Below are positions 1 to 9,989 of a stretch of 64,000 bases of DNA, piece by piece. Numbering within the stretch: the stretch's first letter is position 1; each line of letters starts with the position of its first letter. The notes under the pieces were generated by a model. The model did not search any database and had not been told where the DNA came from. It was given only the letters and a program-made list of their open reading frames with translations. Both the position numbers and the translations under genes were made by a program. This DNA comes from Anaerocolumna chitinilytica. Its GTDB lineage: Bacteria; Bacillota; Clostridia; Lachnospirales; Lachnospiraceae. The stretch covers positions 1,554,001-1,618,000 of the forward strand of contig NZ_AP023368.1 in the NCBI RefSeq assembly GCF_014218355.1. Reading direction: 5' to 3'.

Positions 1-1023
1 AATGAATTAACAGATAAGTATGGCAGAAAGCTTCACGTATTGACCATTGATAATGGTTGTATGTCTTTTACAGTACTCCCGGAGAGAGGCATGGATATTG
101 GTGATATTTACATAAATGGAGAGAAGGTATCCTGGGAGACTCCGGAGGGGGAACTGCTTCATCCCGATAGCGTTGATTTAAAAGAACAGGGAGCCTGGGA
201 TAAAGGATTTGTGGCCAGTGTTGCTACCATTGGACCAGAGCTATTTGGAACACCGGATGAGGTTAGAACCGTCCATGGAACCGGGGCTTACTCTGCGGCA
301 GATCCAAGCACTATTTATGTGAATGAATCGATAGAAGAAATAGAGGTTTTGGGTAATGTGACAATTCGGGGATATGAAAAAAAACCAGTGTATAGAAAGG
401 AAATCCGTATCGTAACAAAGCGGAATTCCACTTTTTTGACTCGTTATGAAAGAACGATCAACCTTACAGATGACAGGCAGCACATTGATGATGGTTTTCA
501 TATACAACCGGCAGGAGCTTTTGTATCAAAAGGCGGTAGATATGTGCTTCCTGTAAAAACAGAACATATGCTTCTGCGTGATTCGGCTCCGTTCGAGGAA
601 GATCCAAAGAAAATAAACGACTACAGCATGTCACTGGATCCAATCAGATGTTATCAATATGTACCGGAAGAAGTAAGCGGCCTTGCGATGCTTCCTCTAC
701 CAAATACCCATCATATAACAGCAGAGATGCTGGTGGATGATGGATACACTATGGCAGCTGTTCTTGTAAGACCTTTGGATGTATTTCCAAGAACCTTGAT
801 AGCCAAAAGAGCCATAGGAAAGCCGATGTATGCCATTGAACCATGTAAGACCAGACCAAATTCAATCAAACAGAAGGCTATTGATGGAGAACTGATGTAT
901 CTGAAGCCTCACGAATATATGGATTCCTGGATTACGTTGGGATATCTTATGGATCAAAAAGAAATAAAGGATGTTGCGTCTAGAATCGAAGAGGCGAAAG
1001 GGATAAAGGATGAAAGAAAATAG
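1..1023 (+). CDS. DUF4432 family protein (aldose-1-epimerase-like fold), 5' truncated by the window edge
   Basis: The reading frame is open from base 1, so the true start lies upstream and at least 340 residues are present. The protein looks like the DUF4432 group, a galactose-mutarotase-like beta-sandwich usually encoded in sugar-use operons. Visible family features are the N-terminal LPERGMDIGD stretch, a conserved GFVAS segment and a DDGFHIQPAG region with a histidine. The substrate is unknown; a role in handling a sugar anomer or isomer is inferred from the fold and from its place just ahead of a sugar-sensing two-component system. Its stop overlaps the next gene by 14 bp, so the two are very likely co-transcribed. 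Confidence 0.75.
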   Translation, partial: NELTDKYGRKLHVLTIDNGCMSFTVLPERGMDIGDIYINGEKVSWETPEGELLHPDSVDLKEQGAWDKGFVASVATIGPELFGTPDEVRTVHGTGAYSAADPSTIYVNESIEEIEVLGNVTIRGYEKKPVYRKEIRIVTKRNSTFLTRYERTINLTDDRQHIDDGFHIQPAGAFVSKGGRYVLPVKTEHMLLRDSAPFEEDPKKINDYSMSLDPIRCYQYVPEEVSGLAMLPLPNTHHITAEMLVDDGYTMAAVLVRPLDVFPRTLIAKRAIGKPMYAIEPCKTRPNSIKQKAIDGELMYLKPHEYMDSWITLGYLMDQKEIKDVASRIEEAKGIKDERK

Positions 1024-2662
1024 TCTGATTATTAAGTTCAGCATGATATTGATGGTAGCGTTTCTGCTATATGGAATGTATGTGAGTTACGGGACCTATA
1101 GAAATATTTTAAAGGATAACAATGAATATATCGATATTATGGTTGACGTGAACATTGACAGTCTTAAACAGACCCATGAGCTGATCAGAGGAACGACTTT
1201 TTCACTGTCAGGCAGTAATTCAATAGAAGGCTGGCGAAATGATGAGACTTTTTTCTCAAGGGGAGGCAAGAAGGGTTACCTGAATATAGAGAACCTGAAC
1301 CAGGAAATGCAGAAGATTCTTACAGACAATAATGTATGGAACTTTGATCTCTTTGATTACTTTGTTATTTATGAAAATGATAAATTGATTGCTTTTACTT
1401 ATACAAAGCCTTTTAGCACCAAGCAGATTATTACCTCTTCCGGGAAGATATACAAGCAGATTAGGGATAAAGAGGATTATACGGTAGAGATTCCTCCCAC
1501 GAAAGAAGATAATACAATCTATACCACACTTCGTATCAAATCAGATTTTAAAAGTGAGAATGAGCTATACATTATAGGGGCTACCAATGAAAGGTGTTTT
1601 GGTGACAGATTGAGTAGCCTGGCCACCTATGATGGTTCATTGGTATTTATGACAGACAAAAAGGGTATGATTTATTCTGCGAATGATAGAGAATGGATGG
1701 GCAAAAAAGTGCCAAAGGAGTTACTCGGTTTGTCTAATTCCAAAGAAAAAAGAGAGCTTGTGATGAATAGAACCAGCTATATTGTAACAAAACGAGCAAT
1801 AAACAAAGAATACAACTTTATCTATCTTTATCCAAAGCAGGAGTTAGTAATGCATACATTTTTGGGAATGAAATCCTTCCTTGCAATATCTGTACTTTTT
1901 GCAGCCTTTATCGTGGTAATTTTTGTTCTTTTAACCAATGGGGTTAAACGTTTGGTCAAGAGTTCCTATGAGTCCAAAATATTGCTGGATGAGATGGAAA
2001 TTAAGTTTTTACAACATCAAATGAATCCTCACTTTCTGTTTAATATTTTACTAACCATACAGATAAAGGCAAAAATGTCCGGAGATGAAAAGATTTATAA
2101 GATGATTTCATCGTTATCTGGATTGTTACGGGCAGGTATCTATAAAGATGCCCGTGCCATCGTGTCAATTAAGGAGGAACTTAAGTATGTAGAGTATTAT
2201 CTCTGGCTTCAAAAGGAACGATTTGATGATCGCCTTAATTATAGCATTGATGTATCGGATGATTCTATACTGGGTTGCGAAGTTCCCAGGCTGATTATTG
2301 AATCAATGGTGGAGAATGCTATTGTACATGGTATCGAGAATATGTCAGAAGGAGCCATGGTCCGTGTGACCCTGGATTATGTTGTTTCAAAGGAGAAAGA
2401 AGAAATATTGATTCATGTCATAGATAATGGAGCCGGTTTTAATGCAGCTCAGGTGGTTTCTGAAAAGGTAGGATTGGAAAACGACGGAAGTATCCGCCGT
2501 GATAAAATGGGGCTTAACAATACCAATCAAAGATTGAAGTTGATTTATGGTGAACAATATGGTCTGATCATTCATAGCAAGGAAAAGGAAGGAACAGATA
2601 TAGAAATACATATACCGAAGAAGATTGTGGAGACAGAGTATGATAAAAGTAATGATAGTTGA
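1010..2662 (+). CDS. YesM-type sensor histidine kinase
   Basis: A 550-residue membrane sensor kinase of the LytS/YesM type. It has an N-terminal transmembrane helix (about residues 8-28), a long extracytoplasmic sensor region and a second helix near 285-305. The His_kinase domain carries NPHFLFN with phospho-acceptor His341. The ATPase domain shows the N box MVENAIVHG, DNGAGF and a GLNNTNQRL segment. It overlaps the upstream DUF4432 gene by 14 bp and the downstream response regulator by 23 bp. In this family the kinase senses extracellular oligosaccharides, or a sugar-loaded binding protein, and phosphorylates an AraC-type regulator that turns on the adjacent ABC importer. That is the expected role here; the ligand is unknown. 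Confidence 0.92.
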   Translation: MKENSLIIKFSMILMVAFLLYGMYVSYGTYRNILKDNNEYIDIMVDVNIDSLKQTHELIRGTTFSLSGSNSIEGWRNDETFFSRGGKKGYLNIENLNQEMQKILTDNNVWNFDLFDYFVIYENDKLIAFTYTKPFSTKQIITSSGKIYKQIRDKEDYTVEIPPTKEDNTIYTTLRIKSDFKSENELYIIGATNERCFGDRLSSLATYDGSLVFMTDKKGMIYSANDREWMGKKVPKELLGLSNSKEKRELVMNRTSYIVTKRAINKEYNFIYLYPKQELVMHTFLGMKSFLAISVLFAAFIVVIFVLLTNGVKRLVKSSYESKILLDEMEIKFLQHQMNPHFLFNILLTIQIKAKMSGDEKIYKMISSLSGLLRAGIYKDARAIVSIKEELKYVEYYLWLQKERFDDRLNYSIDVSDDSILGCEVPRLIIESMVENAIVHGIENMSEGAMVRVTLDYVVSKEKEEILIHVIDNGAGFNAAQVVSEKVGLENDGSIRRDKMGLNNTNQRLKLIYGEQYGLIIHSKEKEGTDIEIHIPKKIVETEYDKSNDS

Positions 2663-4190
2663 TGATGAACGTAATATCAGAGAAGGTATTATTCATTTAA
2701 TTAATTGGAGAGAACTGGGGTGCGAAGTGGTACACTCCTGCAGCAGCGGGAGTACTGCACTTGCGTATATGGAAAGTAATACAGTGGATATCGTTGTGAC
2801 TGATATTAAAATGCCTAATATGGATGGAATTGAGTTGAGTAAAAAAATAAGCGAGAAGTATCCAGCTAAGGTAATTATCTTAACAGCATATTCTGATTTT
2901 GCACTGGCGAAGCAAGCAATTAAGTATAATGTGTCTGACTTCATTGTAAAAAATGAATTTATAGAAGAACTGCCCTTAGCAATCAATAAAACCATAGACA
3001 TGCTTGTAAAGGAACGAGACACGAGAGAATCAGGCAGAGCAGAGGGGCTCGGTAGCTTTGATTATGTTAAAGTGTTTCAGCGTCTTATTATGACAGGGCA
3101 GATTTCAGATAAGGAGATATTGGAAGGTAAACTTGATGAGAATAATTATGTTCTTTGTGCTTGCGATATTACCTATTTTGATAAGAAAGAGGGAAATCAA
3201 GATATGCCTGAACTTCTTAATAACATTCTTCGAATCTCTTTAAAAGACTGTAGTTACAACATTATACCCGTTTCCGATTCCTATTTGATTATTCCTGTAA
3301 GTTACAAAAAGAATAGCACTATCGGTCTAAATACCATCGTAGATTATTTTAACAATATAATTATCATGATAGAAGAATTCATGAGGATTGATATTAAACT
3401 TGGAATCAGCTCAGAAGTAAAAGATGTAAAGCAGCTTAAAAATGCATATGAAGAAGCAAGACAGGCGTTGGCTAAGATAACAACTAGGGGAACTGCAATT
3501 AAAGTGTACACTTCGCAGCCTCTACCGGGTGCTATCACAGCCTTTGATGTGGACAGATACACCAATATACTGTTAGAGCTTACCTTTGATGAGGAAAACC
3601 AGGAGGCACCAGGTAAGCTTAAGGAAGGGTTTGAAATGCTGGCTGATACCGGTTGTACCGTTGAACAGTGTCAGCTGTATATGCTGATGATCTGTAGCTC
3701 CATAATACATAAGGCAGTTAGGTATCATCTGGATGTAGATCAGGACTTTAATGAGATGGAAAAGGAAGTTTATGAAAAGATTCAGAATGCAAAAACTATC
3801 TTTCGGTTAATCCATATAGGAAAGGATACCATTGAAAGAGTCAGAGCACTGTGCATTGGTAAACAGAATTTTAAAAATGAGTTGGTAAATAAGGTGGAAG
3901 AATGTATAAGAAAACATTACAGGGAGGAACTTAATCTTCAGTATATTTGCAATGAATTATATTTGAACAACAGCTATGTAAGCCGTGCTTATAGAAAATT
4001 AACTGGCTATACGGTTACAGAAAAGATTGCTATGTATCGAGTGGGTAAGGCAAAAGAACTCCTGTCAGGGACTAGTATGAAGATTTATGAGATAGCACAG
4101 GCAGTAGGGTTCAAGGATGCGCCTTATTTTACTAATATTTTTATGAAATATACAGGAAAGAGTCCAACTGATTTCAGGCAGGGACAATAA
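2640..4190 (+). CDS. AraC-family response regulator
   Basis: A 516-residue regulator with an N-terminal receiver domain (Asp8/Asp9 acidic pocket, phospho-acceptor Asp55 in VTDIKMPNMDG). The middle region is long and poorly conserved. A C-terminal AraC-type double helix-turn-helix covers about the last 100 residues and ends with AQAVGFKDAPYFTNIFMKY. The usual Lys-Pro after receiver beta-5 reads VKNEF, so the proline is missing. I chose the ATG at 2640 over a TTG 15 bp upstream because it gives the standard receiver start MIKVMIVDDE. It is coupled to the kinase by a 23-bp overlap and probably activates the ABC importer genes that follow. Confidence 0.92.
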   Translation: MIKVMIVDDERNIREGIIHLINWRELGCEVVHSCSSGSTALAYMESNTVDIVVTDIKMPNMDGIELSKKISEKYPAKVIILTAYSDFALAKQAIKYNVSDFIVKNEFIEELPLAINKTIDMLVKERDTRESGRAEGLGSFDYVKVFQRLIMTGQISDKEILEGKLDENNYVLCACDITYFDKKEGNQDMPELLNNILRISLKDCSYNIIPVSDSYLIIPVSYKKNSTIGLNTIVDYFNNIIIMIEEFMRIDIKLGISSEVKDVKQLKNAYEEARQALAKITTRGTAIKVYTSQPLPGAITAFDVDRYTNILLELTFDEENQEAPGKLKEGFEMLADTGCTVEQCQLYMLMICSSIIHKAVRYHLDVDQDFNEMEKEVYEKIQNAKTIFRLIHIGKDTIERVRALCIGKQNFKNELVNKVEECIRKHYREELNLQYICNELYLNNSYVSRAYRKLTGYTVTEKIAMYRVGKAKELLSGTSMKIYEIAQAVGFKDAPYFTNIFMKYTGKSPTDFRQGQ

Positions 4191-4438
4191 GGGATATAAA
4201 ATCAGTTATGGAGAATCAATCCATTAACTTCCAATAAATTTAGTGAAAGCCCTTATAATATATCAAAATATTTATATAAAGGTAAAAAACACACAAGTAA
4301 AATAAAAAATAAATAGTTACTACAAGAAGTGGTCAATTTTCTATAACAGGAAGAAAAAGGAGTCTATTTTGAATCAATGGCAGATACGGTATTATGATCA
4401 TGTGTTAAACAATAAATCATTTATTTAGGAGGGTGCTT

Positions 4439-5785
4439 ATGAAAAAAAGTTTATCAAAAGCAATTGTTTTACTGTTGGCCCTTACCATGGTCATGTCATT
4501 GACAGCATGTGGTAACAAGGCAGACAAAGATACAAGTACCAGTAATGCAGGGGGTAAGACAGAGGAAACAAGCTCTGAACCGGTAGAAATTTCTTATGCA
4601 ACTTTTATGGTTGGTGCTCATACCTCTGCAGCTGCTGAAGCAGAAGTAATCAGTGCTTTCAATAAGAAGTATGAAGGCAAGTACAAAGTAGTAGTTGAAG
4701 AGCTTCCAAGTGATAACGCATTCGTTGATAAGATGAAGGTTTTAGCTTCTTCTAAGACCTTACCAGACGTACTTATTGGTAAGAATGGTATCAGAGAGCT
4801 GGCTATCGATAATGGACAGGCTGTAAATATTAAGCCATTTTTAGATGAAGATGCAGAGTGGATGAAGTTTGTAGGTGAAGATGCTATGAACTACAATATG
4901 GAAGAGGACGGAAGCGTTTACTCTGTTTCCAATCAGCGACAGAATATCGGATATTTCTATAACAAAGAAATGTTTGAAAAAGCAGGCGTCACACCGGCTA
5001 AGACTTGGGATGAGTTCATGAGCAACAATGCAAAGTTAAAAAAAGCTGGATTTACACCACTGGCTCTGATGACTGGTGAAAATGCATGGACCACAAACCT
5101 TTGGTTGGCTGCAATGATTGGTACAGATGGTGCAGAGGGAAATGCTTTCATGAATACCAGCTATCCTACAAACTATAGTAACAGTTCAGTAATCAAGGCT
5201 CTTGAGATGATTCAAACATGCCTGAAGGAGTACACTACTCCGGATGCAGTAGGTGCACTTTATGCAAATGCAGCAAACAACTTCGAACAGGGTAATGTAG
5301 CTATGATCGCTAACGGACCTTGGATGTGTCCTGATTTTACAGATGAAACCAAGTCTATACCTGGTTTTGGCGATAAGGTTGGTGTAGCGCTTTATCCAGA
5401 AGATGGATTAGTTTCACAGTTTGAGGTTGGATATATTCTTTGTACAAATGGAAAATCTAAAGAAGAACAAAAGGGTGCTCTTGAATTCCTTAAGTTCAAG
5501 ACCGGTGAGTATGCCCAGAGCGTATTCCTTGAGAAAGCTGGTGTTCTTCCTCTGACAGACAACGTAAAGCTGTCTGATGAATACAAAGCCGCCAATCCTA
5601 TTCTTACAGACCTAATCAATCTATCCGGTAGTGCAAAGTACACATTTCAAAATATCGACAATACAGCATTCACTGCTATCGTAGATGAAACCGCTGTTAG
5701 ATATCCAGAACTTGCATATGATGAAATTACTCCTAAGGAGTTTGCAGATAAACTTACAAAGGTAGCAGAACAGAGCAAGAAATAA
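4439..5785 (+). CDS. Sugar ABC transporter substrate-binding lipoprotein
   Basis: A 448-residue extracellular solute-binding protein of the family 1 (maltose/oligosaccharide) type. It has a lipoprotein signal peptide: KK start, hydrophobic core, lipobox SLTAC with acylated Cys24, then a Ser/Thr/Asn-rich tether. The body shows the expected WDEF and GNVAMIANGPW segments. AGGAGG sits 6 bp before the ATG at 4439; a GTG two codons upstream would overlap that site. It leads the importer operon and is followed by a strong hairpin (5802-5856), a common way to make more binding protein than permease. The substrate is probably an oligosaccharide matching the GH65 enzyme downstream; this is inferred from position only. 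Confidence 0.9.
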   Translation: MKKSLSKAIVLLLALTMVMSLTACGNKADKDTSTSNAGGKTEETSSEPVEISYATFMVGAHTSAAAEAEVISAFNKKYEGKYKVVVEELPSDNAFVDKMKVLASSKTLPDVLIGKNGIRELAIDNGQAVNIKPFLDEDAEWMKFVGEDAMNYNMEEDGSVYSVSNQRQNIGYFYNKEMFEKAGVTPAKTWDEFMSNNAKLKKAGFTPLALMTGENAWTTNLWLAAMIGTDGAEGNAFMNTSYPTNYSNSSVIKALEMIQTCLKEYTTPDAVGALYANAANNFEQGNVAMIANGPWMCPDFTDETKSIPGFGDKVGVALYPEDGLVSQFEVGYILCTNGKSKEEQKGALEFLKFKTGEYAQSVFLEKAGVLPLTDNVKLSDEYKAANPILTDLINLSGSAKYTFQNIDNTAFTAIVDETAVRYPELAYDEITPKEFADKLTKVAEQSKK

Positions 5786-5801
5786 ATTGATTTAACCAAT
5801 T

Positions 5802-5856
5802 GCGCAAGCATAAATAAGAACTTAACAGAGCTTCATATTTATGCTTGGGCTATATT
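5802..5856 (+). terminator. Intercistronic hairpin / attenuator after the binding-protein gene
   Basis: A perfect 12-bp stem (CAAGCATAAATA at 5805-5816 with TATTTATGCTTG at 5836-5847) is followed by a T-rich stretch. It lies between the binding-protein and first permease genes. A partial terminator here would give more binding protein than permease. Confidence 0.6.
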
Positions 5857-5998
5857 TTTGCCTATTTTTACAGAATTTAGAATAATGTGAATGAAAAAGC
5901 AATTCACAAGGGAAGAACCGCGATGTTTGCACACTTATGCAAACGACTTGTTCTTCCATGATTTGAGCAGCCAGGAAGTGGTTGCATGGAGGTATACG

Positions 5999-6868
5999 AT
6001 GACAAAAAATAAGAAATGGATAATACTATTTCTGCTTCCGGGAATCTTATTATTCAGCTTTGTATTCCTTGGGCCTATTGCAGTATTATTTGGAACATCA
6101 GTTACAGATTGGTCCATTGGTAAGGATATATCATTTGTTGGATTAAAGAATTTTACATATCTATTTACAGAAGACAAAACATTTATGGACGGCTTAAAAA
6201 ATACGATTGTCTGGATTTTTCTTCAGGCAACTTTTCATGTACTTATTGGAACTACCGTAGCGATTGTTTTAGCAAAAAAGAAATGGTATAGCAGTGCAAT
6301 AAGAACAATTTACTTTATACCAAATGTTATTTCAAGTGCAGCACTGGGGATGTTGTTCTTATGTGTGATGAATCCCCAGTATGGACTTGTTAATTCATTA
6401 ATTACGAAAATAACGGGAGAAGGCTTTATTCAAAACTGGTTTATGGATCCAAAGTCTGCATTTTTTGCAGTTACCATGACATGGCTTCCATACGCAGGAC
6501 TTGTTACAGTTTTAGTCATGGCTGAGATGTCATCTGTTTCGGAAGATGTATATGAAGCAGCAAAGATCGATGGGGCCTCGTCTTTTCAGACAGATATATA
6601 TGTGATTTTACCTCTTATGAAAAATATAATCGGAACCTCTGTCGTTCTGGCATCTACCAGTATGCTGCAGAAGCTGGACATTATCATGATGACCACCAAC
6701 GGTGGACCGGGAAGTAGAACCATGAATATGCCTATGTATCTGTATAAGACTGTATTTACCAGTAACGATTATGGACTGGCAAATGCGCAAGGTGTTTTAC
6801 TGGTAATTCTAGGCATGATTGTGCTTAAGAGTATTCGCAAAATGTTCAATATGGACGCAAAAGAATAG
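5999..6868 (+). CDS. Sugar ABC transporter permease, MalF-type
   Basis: A 289-residue membrane protein with about six transmembrane helices. It carries the binding-protein-dependent permease EAA loop (EAAKIDGASSFQTDIYVILP), which docks on the ATPase. The ATG at 5999 follows GGAGG by 6 bp and begins MTKNKKWII directly before the first membrane helix. An upstream in-frame ATG at 5891 would add a 36-residue polar extension without a good ribosome site. It pairs with the next gene to form a heterodimeric channel. No ATP-binding subunit is encoded in this locus, so a shared MsmK-like ATPase elsewhere is presumed. Confidence 0.9.
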   Translation: MTKNKKWIILFLLPGILLFSFVFLGPIAVLFGTSVTDWSIGKDISFVGLKNFTYLFTEDKTFMDGLKNTIVWIFLQATFHVLIGTTVAIVLAKKKWYSSAIRTIYFIPNVISSAALGMLFLCVMNPQYGLVNSLITKITGEGFIQNWFMDPKSAFFAVTMTWLPYAGLVTVLVMAEMSSVSEDVYEAAKIDGASSFQTDIYVILPLMKNIIGTSVVLASTSMLQKLDIIMMTTNGGPGSRTMNMPMYLYKTVFTSNDYGLANAQGVLLVILGMIVLKSIRKMFNMDAKE

Positions 6869-6881
6869 AAAGGGTGACATT

Positions 6882-7706
6882 ATGTTTAGAACAATAAGAA
6901 AAATACTTACAGCCCTATTGCTGACGGTCATAGTGGTCATCTCCATAGTGCCCTTTGCGTGGGTGTTGTTTTCTTCCTTTAAAACCAATAGTGAGATTTT
7001 ATCCGGAACGCTTTTGTTTCCTTCCGGTTTTCACTTTAGCAATTATGTGACAGCTTTTAAGCTGGCGCCTCTTATAACCTTTTATAAGAACAGTATTTTT
7101 ATTTCCATCGTAGGAACAGCATTGAATCTTATTGTATGCTCCATGGCAGCTTATGTAGTAATAAGAAACTCCTTTAAGTTAAAGGGCTTGGTAATGCTTC
7201 TGTTTTCCATAGGACTGATTATTCCTGGAGCAGCACTTTTGCAGCCGTTATATATCATATTGAATGCTACAGGTCTTTACAATACGCGAACCGGACTGAT
7301 TCTTATATACACAGCCCTTGGTATGCCGACTACCTTTTATGTCATGATGAGTTACATAAAGACCATTCCGTATACCTTGGAAGAGGCGGCTTATATTGAT
7401 GGCTCCGGATTTTTCCGAACCTTTGTGCAGATTGTTCTGCCGCTTACAAGACCGGCATTTGCTACGGCAGGTGTTATTCAGTTTTTACTGTGCTGGAATG
7501 AATTCCAGCTAGCTCTTACTTTAACAGGGGATACCGGAAAAAGAACGCTTCCAATTGCACTTTACTATTTTAAGAGTGCCTTTGCCAGCGATTACGGTGC
7601 CATGTTTGCAGCAACGGTAGTAGTTGTCATACCTAGTATCATTACATTTATATTACTTCAAAAACAGGTAATTTCAGGCTTGGCTGCCGGATCAGTGAAG
7701 GGATAA
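6882..7706 (+). CDS. Sugar ABC transporter permease, MalG-type
   Basis: A 274-residue partner permease with six predicted membrane helices. The EAA motif EEAAYIDGSGFFRTFVQIVLP is near residue 165 and the tail is the typical KQVISGLAAGSVKG of MalG-type proteins. The start at 6882 lies 13 bp after the MalF-type stop and follows AAAGGGTG. A longer reading from 6819 would overlap the previous gene without a ribosome site. With the preceding permease and the binding lipoprotein it forms an importer for an oligosaccharide, probably the substrate of the GH65 enzyme 80 bp downstream. Confidence 0.9.
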   Translation: MFRTIRKILTALLLTVIVVISIVPFAWVLFSSFKTNSEILSGTLLFPSGFHFSNYVTAFKLAPLITFYKNSIFISIVGTALNLIVCSMAAYVVIRNSFKLKGLVMLLFSIGLIIPGAALLQPLYIILNATGLYNTRTGLILIYTALGMPTTFYVMMSYIKTIPYTLEEAAYIDGSGFFRTFVQIVLPLTRPAFATAGVIQFLLCWNEFQLALTLTGDTGKRTLPIALYYFKSAFASDYGAMFAATVVVVIPSIITFILLQKQVISGLAAGSVKG

Positions 7707-7786
7707 TGGCCTCGATTATTTGAGATGCCGCAAAAGCGACACATGGCGGGAAGGTTGAAAGAAATATACACAGGAACGGAGTTAAA

Positions 7787-9889
7787 ATGAATACGAATTG
7801 GTGTCTATATGAAAATTCCTACAATGGGGATATGGTAAAGTATTATGAAGGCTTAATGACCCAGGGGAATGGTTATCTTCATGTGCGGGGTAGCTATGAA
7901 GAAGGAATATCGGGAGCATTGCAGGATGAAGAGTATGATAGAAAGCCTGCTAATGTTACTTTAGAAAAGCATAAAAAACAAAAATCCAAATGGGGAACCT
8001 ATATTCCCGGTATAGTGGGACCCCATCCTTATTTGAAAACAGAAACCATCAATCTTCCTTACTTGTTTGACTTAAGGGTAAATGTGGATGGAGAAGTGCT
8101 GGACATGGAAAATTGTCAGATTGAGAAGTATGAAAGGTATCTGGATCTTCGGGATGGTGTAATTACCAGGTCATTTATCTGGAAGACAAAGAAGGGAAAT
8201 GAACTGGCACTTACTTTTAAACGATTCATTTCCATGGCAGATAAACATATTGCCGTGCAGATGCTAACAATAAAAGCAGAATCAGGAAATGCCAACCTAA
8301 ATGTAACAGGTGACATTAACACCGGTGTCAGAACCAATGGATTTAATCATTTTATAAAAGTAATAAAAGAAAAACAAGAGGGTATAACCCGTGTAATTAC
8401 AGAAACCAATGGTGGAAACATCGTTACCATGTGCTCCTACTTAGATCAGGAAGGAGAACAAGTGATACAGGAAGGGGAACAGCTTACCATAACGAAAGTG
8501 ATCCATGTCAGTACAGATCGGGACGGAGAAATTCCGGAACTAAAGGTAGCAGATGTTGATATCAGAACCTTTAATGTGGATAAGGCTCTTAAAAGACACA
8601 GACTTAAATGGGCAGAGAAATGGGAAGCGGCAGATGTAAAAATCATAGGGGACAATCGAGCACAGCTGGCCATTCGAATGTCTATTTACCATTTGATGAG
8701 AGCGGATAATGAAGATGATCCAAGAGTAGCTATATGCGCCAAGGGTCATGCTGGAGAAGGGTACTGTGGCAGATACTTCTGGGATACAGAGATGAATATG
8801 CTGCCGTTCTTTATCCATAGCAATCCAAAGGCAGCAAGAAACCTGGTGAAGTTCCGCTACCTAACGCTTCCAGGAGCAAAGGAAAATGCAAAAGCCTATG
8901 GCTATGAAGGTGCGCGCTATGCCTGGGAATCTTCTGTGACTGGCACGGAGGAATGTGCGTGCTGGCAGTATGCAGATCACGAGATTCATGTAACCGCAGA
9001 TATCATATATGCCATGGAGCATTATGTAAAAGCTACTGGCGATGTGGCTTTTATAGAAGAATGCGGCCTGGAAATCATGAAGGAAACAGCAAAGTACTGG
9101 GCCGGACGTGTGGATGAGATTAACGGACAGTATGAACTTTTAGGTGTTATGGGCCCAGATGAATATCTTCCAATGACTATGAATAATGCATTTACCAATC
9201 GAATGGTAAAGTTTTCTTTGGAAAAAACCCTTAAGTATTGTAGGGAGTTTGATCAAGCGGAGAAGGATAAACTTGCAGAGTGGGAGGCAATAAAAGAGTG
9301 CTTAAGGCTTCCCTACAAGGAAACAGATGAACTTATCATGCAGTCTGATGATTTTTCTTCTTATGCTGATTTGGATTTTGATGCGATCTGGACGGACCGT
9401 TCCAGATGTTTTGGAGAATTTATTTCTCAGGAAAAAAATTATCGCTCAAAGGCATTAAAGCAGGCAGATGTACTGGAAATGATGATGCTGTTTCCTAAGG
9501 AATTTACGAAGCAGCAGCTAGAAGCAAATTATGATTATTACGAACCGATTACCACTCATGATTCCTCTCTTTCCGCAGCGGTTCACGGTATTCTGGCAGC
9601 GCACATGGGAAGGATTACAGAAGCAGAAAGCTTTCTTAATAAGGTGATAGATATTGATATGTCCCCTGAGAAGCGGGGAGCCGAAGAGGGTATACATATT
9701 GCAAATTGTGGCGGCTTGTGGCAGTTAATTGTATATGGTTTTGCAGGACTTAATAGTGCAATGTGGGAAGAGGACGTGGTACTTGAACCACACTTGCCGA
9801 AAGAATGGGAACAGTTGGAGTTTCCTCTTATGTGGCATGGGGAAAAGAAGAGGGTAGTAGTGACACATGAGGGATACAAAATATATTAA
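7787..9889 (+). CDS. GH65 family glycoside phosphorylase (alpha-glucoside phosphorylase)
   Basis: A 700-residue cytoplasmic enzyme of glycoside hydrolase family 65. It shows the family's FWDTE segment (Trp332-Glu335) and the general-acid motif GVMGPDEY with Glu459, in the middle (alpha/alpha)6-barrel domain. GH65 phosphorylases (maltose, kojibiose, nigerose, trehalose, glucosyl-rhamnose types) split alpha-glucosides with phosphate and inversion, giving beta-glucose 1-phosphate. Specificity cannot be read from these motifs. At 700 residues it is somewhat shorter than the roughly 750 usual for maltose phosphorylases. The importer upstream and the beta-phosphoglucomutase at 15.6 kb support an energy-saving phosphorolytic pathway. 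Confidence 0.92.
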   Translation: MNTNWCLYENSYNGDMVKYYEGLMTQGNGYLHVRGSYEEGISGALQDEEYDRKPANVTLEKHKKQKSKWGTYIPGIVGPHPYLKTETINLPYLFDLRVNVDGEVLDMENCQIEKYERYLDLRDGVITRSFIWKTKKGNELALTFKRFISMADKHIAVQMLTIKAESGNANLNVTGDINTGVRTNGFNHFIKVIKEKQEGITRVITETNGGNIVTMCSYLDQEGEQVIQEGEQLTITKVIHVSTDRDGEIPELKVADVDIRTFNVDKALKRHRLKWAEKWEAADVKIIGDNRAQLAIRMSIYHLMRADNEDDPRVAICAKGHAGEGYCGRYFWDTEMNMLPFFIHSNPKAARNLVKFRYLTLPGAKENAKAYGYEGARYAWESSVTGTEECACWQYADHEIHVTADIIYAMEHYVKATGDVAFIEECGLEIMKETAKYWAGRVDEINGQYELLGVMGPDEYLPMTMNNAFTNRMVKFSLEKTLKYCREFDQAEKDKLAEWEAIKECLRLPYKETDELIMQSDDFSSYADLDFDAIWTDRSRCFGEFISQEKNYRSKALKQADVLEMMMLFPKEFTKQQLEANYDYYEPITTHDSSLSAAVHGILAAHMGRITEAESFLNKVIDIDMSPEKRGAEEGIHIANCGGLWQLIVYGFAGLNSAMWEEDVVLEPHLPKEWEQLEFPLMWHGEKKRVVVTHEGYKIY

Positions 9890-9904
9890 AGGAGAAAGGT
9901 AAAA

Positions 9905-9961
9905 AGTGTGAAATAAAGAACATTTCACACTGAGGTTTGCGTTCTGATAAGGAATGCAAGC
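9905..9961 (+). other. Two tandem hairpins between the GH65 and secreted-protein genes
   Basis: The first stem pairs AGTGTGAAAT (9905-9914) with ATTTCACACT (9922-9931). The second pairs GTTTGCGTTC (9935-9944) with GAATGCAAGC (9952-9961) using G-U pairs. Neither has a clear T-run, so they look like mRNA-processing or stability elements rather than full terminators. Confidence 0.4.
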
Positions 9962-9989
9962 ACTCATTAACAAAAAATGGAGGTAAATT